Made by a program: the position numbers and the translations under genes. From positions 186,001 to 250,000 of the forward strand of contig CAJMRY010000002.1 in NCBI GenBank assembly GCA_905215935.1: DNA of 64,000 nt, in the 5' to 3' direction. Every line of letters begins with the position of its first letter. Position 1 is the stretch's first letter. This DNA is from an uncultured bacterium (GTDB lineage Bacteria > Bacillota > Clostridia > TANB77 > CAG-508). The notes under the pieces were generated by a model. It had not been told where the DNA came from, searched no databases, and saw only the letters and a program-made list of their open reading frames with translations. Shown here piece by piece: positions 19,606 through 28,624 of the stretch.

Positions 19606-19745
19606 TTCAATATAAAACTTATTAAAGATAACTAATCAAATTTTAATAATTTCAATGGAGAGTGTATATAAAAGCACTTTCTTTTTTCTTATCTTTATGA
19701 TAATATAAGTAAAGATTAAGTATAAATAGATAGGGATGAACAAAA

Positions 19746-20213
19746 ATGATAATTGAAAATGAATATTTTGATGATATACAAAAAATATGGAAAGAAAATA
19801 ATAATGGATATATATCATATAAAAGTAATCAAATAACAATAAATGATAATAAAATGCTAAAATTAGTATGGCGAGAAAACAATGTAACAATGGCATATGT
19901 TAGTGTATACTTTGGAAAAGATTTTTGTGAGAAAGAGGAATATCCTAATAAAATAGAAGATATGCCAGACAAAGTAGCCTATATATGGGAAATTGTTACT
20001 GATAAAAAATATACGGGTAGAGGAATTGCAAGTAAACTTCTAAATTATGTGATAGAAAGATATGAAGACCATTCTATATATAGTTGTATTAATTTGAATA
20101 ATAAAGCTTCTTTAAGATTACATGAAAAAAGTGGGTTTAAACTTTTATATGAATTTGAAAAAGAAGAAAATGAAAAGAAAACTAAAAACTATGTAATGAT
20201 GATTAGAAAATAA
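19746..20213 (+). CDS. GNAT-family N-acetyltransferase
   Basis: 155 aa. The acetyl-CoA motif is DKKYTGRGIASKLLNY (about residue 87), preceded by the strand VAYIWEIVT and followed by NNKASLRLHEKSGF, all classic for GNAT folds. Substrate unknown. It lies 50 bases upstream of a NUDIX gene. Confidence 0.75.
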   Translation: MIIENEYFDDIQKIWKENNNGYISYKSNQITINDNKMLKLVWRENNVTMAYVSVYFGKDFCEKEEYPNKIEDMPDKVAYIWEIVTDKKYTGRGIASKLLNYVIERYEDHSIYSCINLNNKASLRLHEKSGFKLLYEFEKEENEKKTKNYVMMIRK

Positions 20214-20262
20214 ATGTATAAAATAAGAATAAAAAATATTCAATATTTGAAAGGAGCATAAG

Positions 20263-20667
20263 ATGAATAGAAGAATTATTGTAAGTACATTAATAAAATG
20301 CAAAGATAAATACTTATTTATAAAACAAAATAAAGAAGGAGGAGCTTATCAGGACTGTTTACATATAGTAGGTGGAGGACTAGAAGAAAATGAAACATTA
20401 GAAGAAGCAATAAAAAGAGAAGTAATGGAAGAAGTACATATAGAATTAAATGAAGTTATACCATTTGATTTTGATAGTGATATTTTAATGTATAAGGGAG
20501 AAATGACACAGCTTATCTTTTTAAGGTTCACATCAGAAATACAAGAATTTACAGGTTATCCAGATTCAGATGCCAAAGAGATAATATGGTTATCTAAAGA
20601 GGAAATATTAAATTATAAACATAATGAGCCATCAATGAGATTTTTTAAGAAATTAGGATTGATATAA
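20263..20667 (+). CDS. NUDIX hydrolase
   Basis: 134 aa. NUDIX box GGGLEENETLEEA followed by REVMEEV (residues 37-60) is intact. The start is preceded by aaaggag. Likely a nucleotide-derivative pyrophosphatase, substrate unknown. Confidence 0.75.
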   Translation: MNRRIIVSTLIKCKDKYLFIKQNKEGGAYQDCLHIVGGGLEENETLEEAIKREVMEEVHIELNEVIPFDFDSDILMYKGEMTQLIFLRFTSEIQEFTGYPDSDAKEIIWLSKEEILNYKHNEPSMRFFKKLGLI

Positions 20668-20769
20668 ATATAGAATAAGGTTTCTACTCTATAGAATAGT
20701 TTTCAGAAAATTTATGAAATAAAAAGAGCATATAGAAATAGTATACATATTAAAATTTACATAACTATG

Positions 20770-20778
20770 TGTTATAAT
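20770..20778 (+). promoter_or_regulatory. Extended -10 promoter of purB
   Basis: TGTTATAAT is an extended -10 box with no good -35. It overlaps an upstream in-frame ATG at 20777, which argues that purB starts at 20831. Confidence 0.5.
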
Positions 20779-20830
20779 GATATCATTCTGGAATAATCCG
20801 GAAAATAATTTTATACATGGAGGTCTCATT

Positions 20831-22273
20831 ATGAATATGAGAACAGACATCTATCAATCACCACTTAATGGTCGGTATGCAAGCGAGGAAATGAAACATC
20901 TCTTTTCAGATGATGTGAAGTTTTCTACTTGGAGAGAACTTTGGGTGGCTTTGGCAGAAGCTGAAAAACAACTTGGGCTCGACATCAGCGATGAGCAAAT
21001 TGCTGAGATGCAAAATCACATCTGTGACATCAACTATGATGTGGCAAATGCTCGGGAAAAGGAAGTTCGTCATGACGTTATGGCACATGTACATGCTTAT
21101 GGTGTGCAGTGTCCAAAGGCAGCAGGAATTATTCACTTGGGTGCAACATCCTGTTTTGTTACTGATAACACTGATATTTTGAATATCAGTGAAGGTCTTC
21201 TGATTATCAAAAAACGACTGTTGGGAGTTATCAAGCTTTTGACAGATTTTGCTGAAGCAAACAAAGATATACCAACACTTGGCTACACTCATGGACAACC
21301 TGCATCTCCTGTTACAGTTGGCAAAAGAGCTACACTATGGCTCCAGAATTTCATGGAGAATCTTGATGAACTTAATTTCGTCATGAGTAATATGAAAATG
21401 CTTGGCTGTCGTGGTGCAACAGGAACGCAAGAGACGTTTATGAAGCTGTTTGATGGCGACGAGGAAAAAGTTAAGGCCATTGACAGAATTATTGCTGAAA
21501 AATTCGGATTTGACGAAGTTTATCCTGTGTCTGGTCAGACTTATCCGAGAAACTTTGACGTAAGGGTACTTAACTGTCTTGCTGCAATTACGGTGAGTGC
21601 TTACAAGATGGCGGAAGATATCCGTATTCTTCAGCATGATAAGGAAATTGAAGAACCCTTTGAAAAAAAACAAATTGGTTCTTCAGCAATGGCATACAAA
21701 CGTAATCCTATGCGCTCAGAACGTATTTGTTCATTGGCACGATATGTTCAGAGTGAAGCAGCAAATGCTGTAAACACTGCAAGTGTACAATGGCTCGAAA
21801 GAACCTTGGATGATTCAGCAAACCGTCGTATGAGCATTCCTGAAAGTTTTCTTGCAACAGATGGGGTACTTATTACTTGTGCTAATGTAATAGATGGTCT
21901 TGTTGTTAATTACAAGATTATCGAAAAACATTTGGATGCTGAATTACCGTTTATGGCAACAGAGGATATCTTAATGAAAGCTGTTAAGGCCGGTGGAGAC
22001 CGTCAGGCTTTACATGAAAGAATTCGTATTCATTCAAGGGATGCGGCACATCAAGTTAAAGTATTAGGATTTGAGAATGACTTAGTGAATCGTATTGCAT
22101 CTGATCCATCGTTTGGAATGACTTTAGAAGATATTAAAGCTGTTCTTAACCCAAAAAATCTCATTGGTAGATGCTCAAATCAGGTTACAGACTATCTTGA
22201 GGGATATGTCAGACCTGTTCTTAAGGCAAATGAGAATTTTCTCACAGAAATTAATACAGACGTGAGAGTTTAA
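20831..22273 (+). CDS. purB: Adenylosuccinate lyase, foreign composition
   Basis: 480 aa from the ATG with RBS ggagg. The enzyme splits adenylosuccinate into AMP and fumarate, and SAICAR into AICAR. The N-terminal SPLNGRYAS, the catalytic-region motif HLGATSCFVTDN, TLGYTHGQPASPV and the fumarase/lyase signature GSSAMAYKRNPM (about residue 296) are all present. G+C is clearly higher than in native genes and the codon set includes CGT, CGG, CTC and GCC. CGG at 20873 falls on a conserved Arg (NGRYAS), and a second CGG at 21053 is also in frame, so both must be ordinary Arg codons for this gene to work. It stands alone with its own promoter and terminator, not in a pur operon. Transfer from a higher-GC clostridium is likely. 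Confidence 0.9.
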   Translation: MNMRTDIYQSPLNGRYASEEMKHLFSDDVKFSTWRELWVALAEAEKQLGLDISDEQIAEMQNHICDINYDVANAREKEVRHDVMAHVHAYGVQCPKAAGIIHLGATSCFVTDNTDILNISEGLLIIKKRLLGVIKLLTDFAEANKDIPTLGYTHGQPASPVTVGKRATLWLQNFMENLDELNFVMSNMKMLGCRGATGTQETFMKLFDGDEEKVKAIDRIIAEKFGFDEVYPVSGQTYPRNFDVRVLNCLAAITVSAYKMAEDIRILQHDKEIEEPFEKKQIGSSAMAYKRNPMRSERICSLARYVQSEAANAVNTASVQWLERTLDDSANRRMSIPESFLATDGVLITCANVIDGLVVNYKIIEKHLDAELPFMATEDILMKAVKAGGDRQALHERIRIHSRDAAHQVKVLGFENDLVNRIASDPSFGMTLEDIKAVLNPKNLIGRCSNQVTDYLEGYVRPVLKANENFLTEINTDVRV

Positions 22274-22300
22274 ATCACGACGATGTCGTGAAATGAAGGC

Positions 22301-22338
22301 AAGAGGGCAATCTGTAATAACTTACAGATTGTCCTCTT
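22301..22338 (+). terminator. Terminator of purB
   Basis: A 17-bp stem (22301-22317 with 22322-22338, one G-T pair) and a TAAC loop. Confidence 0.75.
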
Positions 22339-22417
22339 GTTATCATTTTTACAATATTTGCTAGAATAAAAATAATAAAAAATATAACAAAATGATTATT
22401 TTATATGAAAACTAACC

Positions 22418-22449
22418 AATAAAGTGTGCAGTTACACTTTATTTTTTTG
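22418..22449 (+). terminator. Second terminator or attenuator upstream of the alcohol dehydrogenase gene
   Basis: A 10-bp perfect stem AATAAAGTGT/ACACTTTATT with a 6-base loop and TTTTTT tail, 73 bases before the dehydrogenase ATG. Confidence 0.65.
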
Positions 22450-22521
22450 TTAAATTATGATAATCTGTTAATGAAAATAAAAATCTTTAATCTGAATATT
22501 TACAAACAAGGAGGCAAATAC

Positions 22522-23682
22522 ATGAATAGTTTTAATTTCTTTAATCCAACAAAAATAATATTTGGAGAAAATGCAATAAATAATTTAGCAAATGAGATAA
22601 AAAATTATAAAAACATATTATTTACTTATGGTGGAGGAAGCATAAAGAAAAACGGAATATATAACAAAGTAATCCAAATATTAAAGAATGAAAATAAAAA
22701 TGTAATTGAGTTAGATGGAATAATGCCAAACCCAAGAAAAGAAAAAGTATATGAAGGAATAGAATTATGCAAAAATAATAATATTGACTTTATATTAGCA
22801 GTAGGAGGAGGTAGTGTTATAGATTGTTCAAAAGCAATTGCAATAGGGGCAAAAACGGATAAAGACTTTTGGCAAACATTTTATATTGATTGGGAAGAAT
22901 GTACAGATGCAATTCCTTTAGGCACAATATTAACATTATCAGCAACAGGAACAGAAATGGATTCTGGAAGTGTAATAACAGATTGGGAAAATCATATAAA
23001 AACACATTATGATTCAGAGCATATGTTTCCAAAATTTTCAATATTAGACCCAAGCTATACATATACATTACCCAAAGAACAAACAATATATGGTTCAATA
23101 GATATATTAGCACATGTATTTGAACAATATTTTAGCATGCCAGATGAATCAAATTTAAGTGATAATCTAGCAGAAGCTATTATAAGAACAGTAATAGACA
23201 ATTTAGAAATAGCAATAGAAAATCCAAATAATTATAATGCAAGAGCAAATTTGATGTGGTGTAGTACAATGGCTCTAAATGGAATAATTGGTTTAGGAAA
23301 AGAACAAGACTGGAACAGTCACCAAATTGAACATGCACTTTCAGGAATATACGATATAGCACATGGAGCAGGACTTGCTATTGTATTTCCAAATTGGATG
23401 AAATATGTATATAAAAATTCAATAAATAAATTTAAAAAGTATGCAGTTAATATTTGGAATGTAGATACTAAAAATAAAACTGAAGAAGAAATAGCTTTAG
23501 AAGGAATTAATAAAACAAAAGAATACTTTTCTAGAGTAGGAGCACCTGTAACTTTAAGTGAAGTAAATATACCAGAAAGTGACATAGATAAAATTGTAGA
23601 AACTGTTATTTTGACAGGTGAAGGTTCATATTTAAAAATAAATAAAGAAGATATAAAAAATATATTAATAAGTGCAATATAA
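22522..23682 (+). CDS. Iron-containing alcohol dehydrogenase (butanol dehydrogenase / YqhD-like)
   Basis: 386 aa from the ATG with RBS aaggagg. The N-terminus FNFFNPTKIIFG and the GGGS nucleotide motif (LAVGGGSVIDCSKA, about residue 95) are typical of group III alcohol dehydrogenases. Metal ligands are visible as D in SIDILAHVFEQYF and H in HQIEHALSGIYDIAHGAGLA. The enzyme reduces aldehydes such as butyraldehyde to alcohols with NAD(P)H, a usual fermentation step in clostridia. Confidence 0.85.
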   Translation: MNSFNFFNPTKIIFGENAINNLANEIKNYKNILFTYGGGSIKKNGIYNKVIQILKNENKNVIELDGIMPNPRKEKVYEGIELCKNNNIDFILAVGGGSVIDCSKAIAIGAKTDKDFWQTFYIDWEECTDAIPLGTILTLSATGTEMDSGSVITDWENHIKTHYDSEHMFPKFSILDPSYTYTLPKEQTIYGSIDILAHVFEQYFSMPDESNLSDNLAEAIIRTVIDNLEIAIENPNNYNARANLMWCSTMALNGIIGLGKEQDWNSHQIEHALSGIYDIAHGAGLAIVFPNWMKYVYKNSINKFKKYAVNIWNVDTKNKTEEEIALEGINKTKEYFSRVGAPVTLSEVNIPESDIDKIVETVILTGEGSYLKINKEDIKNILISAI

Positions 23683-23722
23683 ATAGCTGAAAATTGAATT
23701 GATAAAAAATAGGGAGAATAAT

Positions 23723-24503
23723 ATGTTAATAGATACTGGATACTTATATGCAAAAGATAATAAAAGAGTATTTATAAACACATGCTTAGGATGTACAGGA
23801 CAATGTAGCTATTGTTATTTAAACAAAATGGGATATGACAATACAAAAACATCTGAAGTAAAAAAAGCAGAAGACTTAATTAAACAGACAGAACAAATAG
23901 GAATTACAAAAGATACATTAATAACATTAGGATGTTTTTCAGAATGTTGGGATGATAATAATAAACCAGAAACAATAAAATTAATGAAGCATTTTTTGCA
24001 AAATGGAAATCAAATTCAGCTATCTACTAAGAAACAAATTACATGTGAAGAAGTAGAACAATTCAAAGAATTAATTCGGATATTTAGGACAACTAGTAGT
24101 ATATGTTAGTTCTGCTACAATAAGCAGATGGTCTGAAATTGAAAAAGGAACTGATTCACCAGATAAGAGATTTAAAACTTTTGAGATATATAAAAAATTA
24201 GGGATACCAACAGCTTTATATATGAAACCAGTTTTACAAGGTATAACAATTGAAGACATAGATTTATATAAAAGTACAATTAAAAAATATGGAATTAAAG
24301 ATGTGATTGTAGGTAGCATATTTGGAGGGAAAAATGGTGAAACAGTACATTTCTCAGATAAAGCGCAATTGTTCTACAATGCTGTTTCAGATGAATCTAA
24401 AATAAGAAGAAGTCTGATGTCATTAGGAAATGTAAGAGTTTTTACAAGAAGCTCACAAGTAGTAAATTATTATAAAAACCGAGAAAAGGAAATTTCAGAA
24501 TAA
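23723..24503 (+). CDS. Small radical SAM protein, SPL-like, with a CGG shift
   Basis: Joined product is about 259 aa from the ATG at 23723; the TTG at 23699 is less likely. The cluster motif is CTGQCSYC (CxxxCxxC, about residue 25). At 24077 an in-frame CGG follows ATT; skipping C gives Leu-Ile-Gly-Tyr-Leu-Gly and enters the second half, which holds the VSSATISRWSEIEKGT-type strand of the SPL-like barrel. It is a shorter relative of the gene at 8855. It is followed 25 bases later by an alpha/beta hydrolase. Confidence 0.7.
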
Positions 24504-24528
24504 CAAATAAAAATAAGGAGAGATTTTT

Positions 24529-25383
24529 ATGAGACAAGAATTAATCAGAATTAATTCAACAGATGGAATTGAACTTCCAGGAATTTTATATACGCCAGAT
24601 GATAATACAAACAAAATAGTTATTCATATCCATGGATTAAGTGGAAACTTTTATGAAAATAGATTTATAGATATTTTAGCTAAGACATATACAAATAAAG
24701 GTTATGCTCTTATAACTTTTAATAATAGAGGAAAAGATTATATAACAGAAATGCTAAAAGGTGATGATGCTATTGTAGTAGGTAGTTGTTATGAATTATT
24801 TGAAGAATGCATATTAGATATTGAAGGTATTATAAATTGGGTAAAAGATAAAGGATTTAATGAAATAACTTTACAAGGGCATAGTTATGGATGTAATAAA
24901 GTAATATATTATTATGATAAAAAGAGAGAAGATTGCATAAAAAATATAGTATTATTAGCACCTTGCGATATTCCAAAAGAAATAGAAATATATACAGGAG
25001 ATGAATATCAAAACTGTATAAAATCTGCAACAAATCTAGTAAAAAATAACAAAGAAGATGAATTGATTGACTTTAATGTATTTGCTAATGGAAAAATAAG
25101 TGCTAAAACTTTTTATACAGATTTTTTATATGAAAGCAGTTGCGATTTCTTTAGATATAGAGAAAAAAACACGAAAAGTAAAATACTAAATAAAATTCAA
25201 ATTCCAGTATTAATAATATTTGGAAGTGAAGATAGTTGTGTATTAACAGAACCTAAAGAAACAGTTGAAAGCTATTTAAAGAATAATATTAAGGATTGTA
25301 AGATTAAAATAATTGCAAATACAGATCATTCCTATACAGGTAAATATGAGGAATTAGGAAAGATAGTAGGAGAAAATATATGA
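24529..25383 (+). CDS. Alpha/beta hydrolase
   Basis: 284 aa. The nucleophile elbow is LQGHSYGCNKV (about residue 120), the oxyanion region HIHGLSGNFYENRF (about 35), an acid in IIFGSEDSCV and the His in NTDHSYTG. This is the serine hydrolase triad of an esterase or peptidase. The stop overlaps the next gene's start by 4 bases (ATGA), showing coupled translation with a GNAT enzyme. Confidence 0.75.
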   Translation: MRQELIRINSTDGIELPGILYTPDDNTNKIVIHIHGLSGNFYENRFIDILAKTYTNKGYALITFNNRGKDYITEMLKGDDAIVVGSCYELFEECILDIEGIINWVKDKGFNEITLQGHSYGCNKVIYYYDKKREDCIKNIVLLAPCDIPKEIEIYTGDEYQNCIKSATNLVKNNKEDELIDFNVFANGKISAKTFYTDFLYESSCDFFRYREKNTKSKILNKIQIPVLIIFGSEDSCVLTEPKETVESYLKNNIKDCKIKIIANTDHSYTGKYEELGKIVGENI

Positions 25384-25820
25384 TAGATGTGAAAGTAATG
25401 CATGCTAATAAATCTCATAGAGATTTTATAATATATGCAAATAAAATGATAAATAATGTAAATGATACTAAGCAAACAAATGGATTGGAATTAAATATAG
25501 AAAAAGACTATTTTTGTGATAGCCCAAAGTTCCAATGTTTAGTTGCAGAAATAGATAATAAACCAGTTGGCATGATTTTATATTCTTATTTTTATTGGGC
25601 AAGTGATGGAGAAGTGCTTTGGATTTCTCAAATGTTTATTGAAGAAAAATATAGAAAATATGGTATATTTTTTAAGTTGATACAAGAATTAAAGAAAGAG
25701 AACAAAGACATAAAGATTGTTTCATGTGCTACAGGAAATGAAAATAAGAAAATGCAGAAAATATTAGAGTTTTATGGTGCACATGAAATTAATTTAAAAT
25801 TTTATTATAAAAAGATATGA
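25380..25820 (+). CDS. GNAT-family N-acetyltransferase
   Basis: 146 aa, translationally coupled to the upstream hydrolase. The core strand FLVAEID-like segment, LWISQMFIEEKYRKYGIFFKLI (acetyl-CoA site, with the usual RxxG) and a C-terminal EFYGAHEI strand fit the fold. Substrate unknown. Confidence 0.65.
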   Translation: MIDVKVMHANKSHRDFIIYANKMINNVNDTKQTNGLELNIEKDYFCDSPKFQCLVAEIDNKPVGMILYSYFYWASDGEVLWISQMFIEEKYRKYGIFFKLIQELKKENKDIKIVSCATGNENKKMQKILEFYGAHEINLKFYYKKI

Positions 25821-25895
25821 TGTACAAATTAAAAGATTATAGAAAAAGATTAAATAAAATAGCTATAAGCAATTTTATAATAAGGAGAAATATTA

Positions 25896-26528
25896 ATGAA
25901 TATTATAAAAATTTACGAAAAATATTACATACCAGAGAATTTACAAATGCATATGCTAAGAGTAGCAGCATGTAGCAATTTAATATTAGATAATTGGAAT
26001 GGACCTAAAATAGACAAAAAAGCGATTATTAGAGTCTCACTATTACATGACATGGGAAATATTGTTAAAATACCAGAAGACTTCACAAATGATACAAACT
26101 TTATTAAAATTAGAAAAAAATACTTTGAAAAATATGGGACAAATGACCATGAAATTAATTTAGAAATAGGAAAGCAAGAAGGTTTAACAGAAAAAGAGAT
26201 AACAATATTAGATGGAAAAAGGTCAAGGAAAAATGAAGAAACATTAATCTCTAATTCATACGAAAGAAAGATATGTGCATATTGTGACCAGAGAGTTGCT
26301 CCAGATGGAGTTGTAGGAATAAAAGAACGATTAGAAGATGCTAAAATAAGATATAAAGATAAACCATTATCAGTATGGTCAAATGAAGAAAAAGCAAATT
26401 ACTTAATAGAATGTTCATTAGGAATAGAAAAACAAATTATGCAATATTGTAATATAAAACCAGAAGATATTAATGATGAGAGTATAAAGGATTATATAGA
26501 AAGATTAAAGCAGTATGATATAAAATAA
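25896..26528 (+). CDS. HD-domain hydrolase
   Basis: 210 aa. The metal motif is LLHDMGN (about residue 51) after an upstream His in NLQMHMLRVA, the normal H...HD pattern; a late D in CAYCDQRVAP completes the site. These enzymes are phosphohydrolases acting on nucleotides or tRNA-like substrates. RBS aaggaga. Confidence 0.7.
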   Translation: MNIIKIYEKYYIPENLQMHMLRVAACSNLILDNWNGPKIDKKAIIRVSLLHDMGNIVKIPEDFTNDTNFIKIRKKYFEKYGTNDHEINLEIGKQEGLTEKEITILDGKRSRKNEETLISNSYERKICAYCDQRVAPDGVVGIKERLEDAKIRYKDKPLSVWSNEEKANYLIECSLGIEKQIMQYCNIKPEDINDESIKDYIERLKQYDIK

Positions 26529-26574
26529 CTATAAAAAGAAAATATAAGATTTAATAAAATTATATTATAATTTT

Positions 26575-26637
26575 TCTCCTATGAGAGCAATATCAGAAAA
26601 AAAGAAACTCTGATATTGTTTTCATAGGAGATTTTTT
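26575..26637. terminator. Long bidirectional terminator hairpin
   Basis: A 23-base arm with one internal mismatch pair, 26575-26597 against 26609-26631, an 11-base loop and T-runs on both sides. Confidence 0.75.
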
Positions 26638-26689
26638 ATTTATTATTACAATATAAGAACAGGTTTATCTATAATTAATAGCAATTTGA

Positions 26690-26719
26690 TTGATAAATGT
26701 AAATCGATTATGATAAAAT
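26690..26719 (+). promoter_or_regulatory. Promoter of the methyltransferase/peptidase/exporter operon
   Basis: TTGATA at 26690-26695, an 18-base spacer and TAAAAT at 26714-26719. The first ATG of the operon is 34 bases downstream. Confidence 0.5.
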
Positions 26720-26753
26720 GATTACAATATATAAATAGAAGGAGAGATTATAT

Positions 26754-27545
26754 ATGAATGAAAATAAAAAAATAAACAATCCTAAAAAATTAATAGAAGA
26801 AATTAATAAATTATTAAATGAATCTAAAAATTGTGACAATAAAGAAAGTATATTAAAAGAAGCTAATTCTCTTGCAGAACAATTAGTCTCTATAACTAAA
26901 GTTACTTATGATGAAATGTGTGATACTTATACAGATTTGCGAGGAGCTGAACCAAATGAATTAAATAAAGAAATGTGGAATGTTTTGTTAGAATATGTAA
27001 AGAAATATATTAGTACAAATATTTCAAATGTTAAATTATTAGATGTTGGGACAGGCTCTGGACGTGATATTATATATGCATCTAAAATTGGATATGATGT
27101 TATTGGAGTGGATAATTCAGATGGATTTATTGAACACTTAAATCATTTAGCAATAGAAGGAATTATTCCTAAAGATTCGTATAAAAAATCTGATATGAGA
27201 AAACTATTATTTGAAGACGAAACTTTTGATGTTGTAAGGCATAATGCATCTATTCTTCATATGCCTATAATTGGTAAGGGATATATGGCAGATTTAGCTA
27301 TTAGTGAAGCTTATAGAGTTTTAAAGCCAGGAGGATTTATATATCTTTATGTTAAGAAAGGTGATTCTTTAGAATTTGTAGATACAAATGAGAGTTTAGG
27401 AGGAAGAGTTTTCCAATTTTATAACTATGAAATGATATCAGCTTTACTTGAAAGAAATGGTTTTAAAGTAATATTTAATACAGAGCAAGAAGAAGATAGA
27501 AATGGAAGCATAATTAAATGGATTGCAGTTATTGCAAAAAAATAA
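26754..27545 (+). CDS. SAM-dependent methyltransferase (class I)
   Basis: 263 aa. A 70-residue helical N-terminus precedes the Rossmann core. Motif I is LLDVGTGSGRD (about residue 97), the acidic residue binding the ribose is in VIGVDNSDG, and motif post-II is FDVVRHNASILHMP. A typical small-molecule methyltransferase. First gene of a probable operon running to 32151 with a second methyltransferase, a C1-type peptidase and an ABC exporter. RBS ggagaga. Confidence 0.75.
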   Translation: MNENKKINNPKKLIEEINKLLNESKNCDNKESILKEANSLAEQLVSITKVTYDEMCDTYTDLRGAEPNELNKEMWNVLLEYVKKYISTNISNVKLLDVGTGSGRDIIYASKIGYDVIGVDNSDGFIEHLNHLAIEGIIPKDSYKKSDMRKLLFEDETFDVVRHNASILHMPIIGKGYMADLAISEAYRVLKPGGFIYLYVKKGDSLEFVDTNESLGGRVFQFYNYEMISALLERNGFKVIFNTEQEEDRNGSIIKWIAVIAKK

Positions 27546-27590
27546 GATGATAAAATTACATAAAATCTATTCAGAGGAGAAAATAAAAAA

Positions 27591-28574
27591 ATGGAAATTA
27601 AAGACCAAATAAATAATCTAAAAGGTATGATTAATAGTTATAAATTAACATATTTAATAATATCTGCAAATGATATGGGTGTATTTAATTGCTTAAGCAA
27701 ACAAGCTAAAACTTTATTACAAATATCAAAAGAACTAGAGATAGAAGAAAACAGAATTGAACCAATATTGAATGCATTAGTATTTCACAAGATTATAAGT
27801 AAAGACGAAAGAGGCTTTTATTTAGATGAATATAATGATGTGTTAAATAAGAATTTAGAATATAATCAATTAGGATACATTAATTTTGCACAAACAATGA
27901 TGAAAAAATATCAAAATTTAGAAAGAGCAGTAAGAGACAAGGGGGTTGCTACAAATAATTTTAAAGAATTAACAGAAAATAATACAGAAAGATTTATGAA
28001 AGGAATGGAAGCTAATGCTACTTTGCAAGCTAAATTTATCGCAGAAAATTTTAATTTTGAAAATCATAATATACTAGATGTTGGAGCAGGAGCAGGTACA
28101 TATTTAATAACAGTAGCAAAAAAATATAATACTGTTACAGGTAAAATGATTGATTTACCAGAGATAGTAAAAATACAAAATAAAAAGATAGAAGAAGAAC
28201 AATTAGAAAAAAGAATTATCTCAAAAGAATGTAATTATAATATTAATTTTCCTATGGAAGAATATGATGATGTATTTTTATTTGCAGTTGCTCATCAAGA
28301 GCAGTCAGAAAATTTAAATAAATTATTATCAAATATTTATAATGTACTAAAGCTAGGTGGAAGATTGTTTTTAACAAGTTTCTTTTTAAATGAAGATAAA
28401 ATTAGCCCAGAGTTTTCGGTACAATTTGCAGTTGAAATGTTAATGAATTCAGATAATGGAAAAGTATATACACATACCGAAATTAAAAATTTAATTAGTA
28501 AAAATAAATTTAAAGAAATAGAAAGAATTGACAATATACCAAGTCCAGCAACTTTGTATATTGCTAGAAAATAG
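27591..28574 (+). CDS. O-methyltransferase-like protein with winged-helix dimerisation domain
   Basis: 327 aa. The first 90 residues form a winged-helix dimerisation domain (IISANDMGVFNCL, a helix-turn-helix-like EISKELEIEENRIEPILNAL region), as in plant- and antibiotic-type O-methyltransferases. The SAM motif ILDVGAGAGTYLI follows at about residue 160. Such enzymes methylate hydroxyl groups on secondary metabolites. It lies 45 bases after the previous methyltransferase. Confidence 0.7.
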   Translation: MEIKDQINNLKGMINSYKLTYLIISANDMGVFNCLSKQAKTLLQISKELEIEENRIEPILNALVFHKIISKDERGFYLDEYNDVLNKNLEYNQLGYINFAQTMMKKYQNLERAVRDKGVATNNFKELTENNTERFMKGMEANATLQAKFIAENFNFENHNILDVGAGAGTYLITVAKKYNTVTGKMIDLPEIVKIQNKKIEEEQLEKRIISKECNYNINFPMEEYDDVFLFAVAHQEQSENLNKLLSNIYNVLKLGGRLFLTSFFLNEDKISPEFSVQFAVEMLMNSDNGKVYTHTEIKNLISKNKFKEIERIDNIPSPATLYIARK

Positions 28575-28624
28575 AAAGAATATATACCCAAAAGTAATAT
28601 TTTAGATAGAATATGGAGGTAAAT

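Noticed and set aside
20777..20830. Upstream ATG of purB as the real start
   Set aside because: It overlaps the predicted -10 box, and the strong RBS precedes the ATG at 20831, which begins the conserved sequence.
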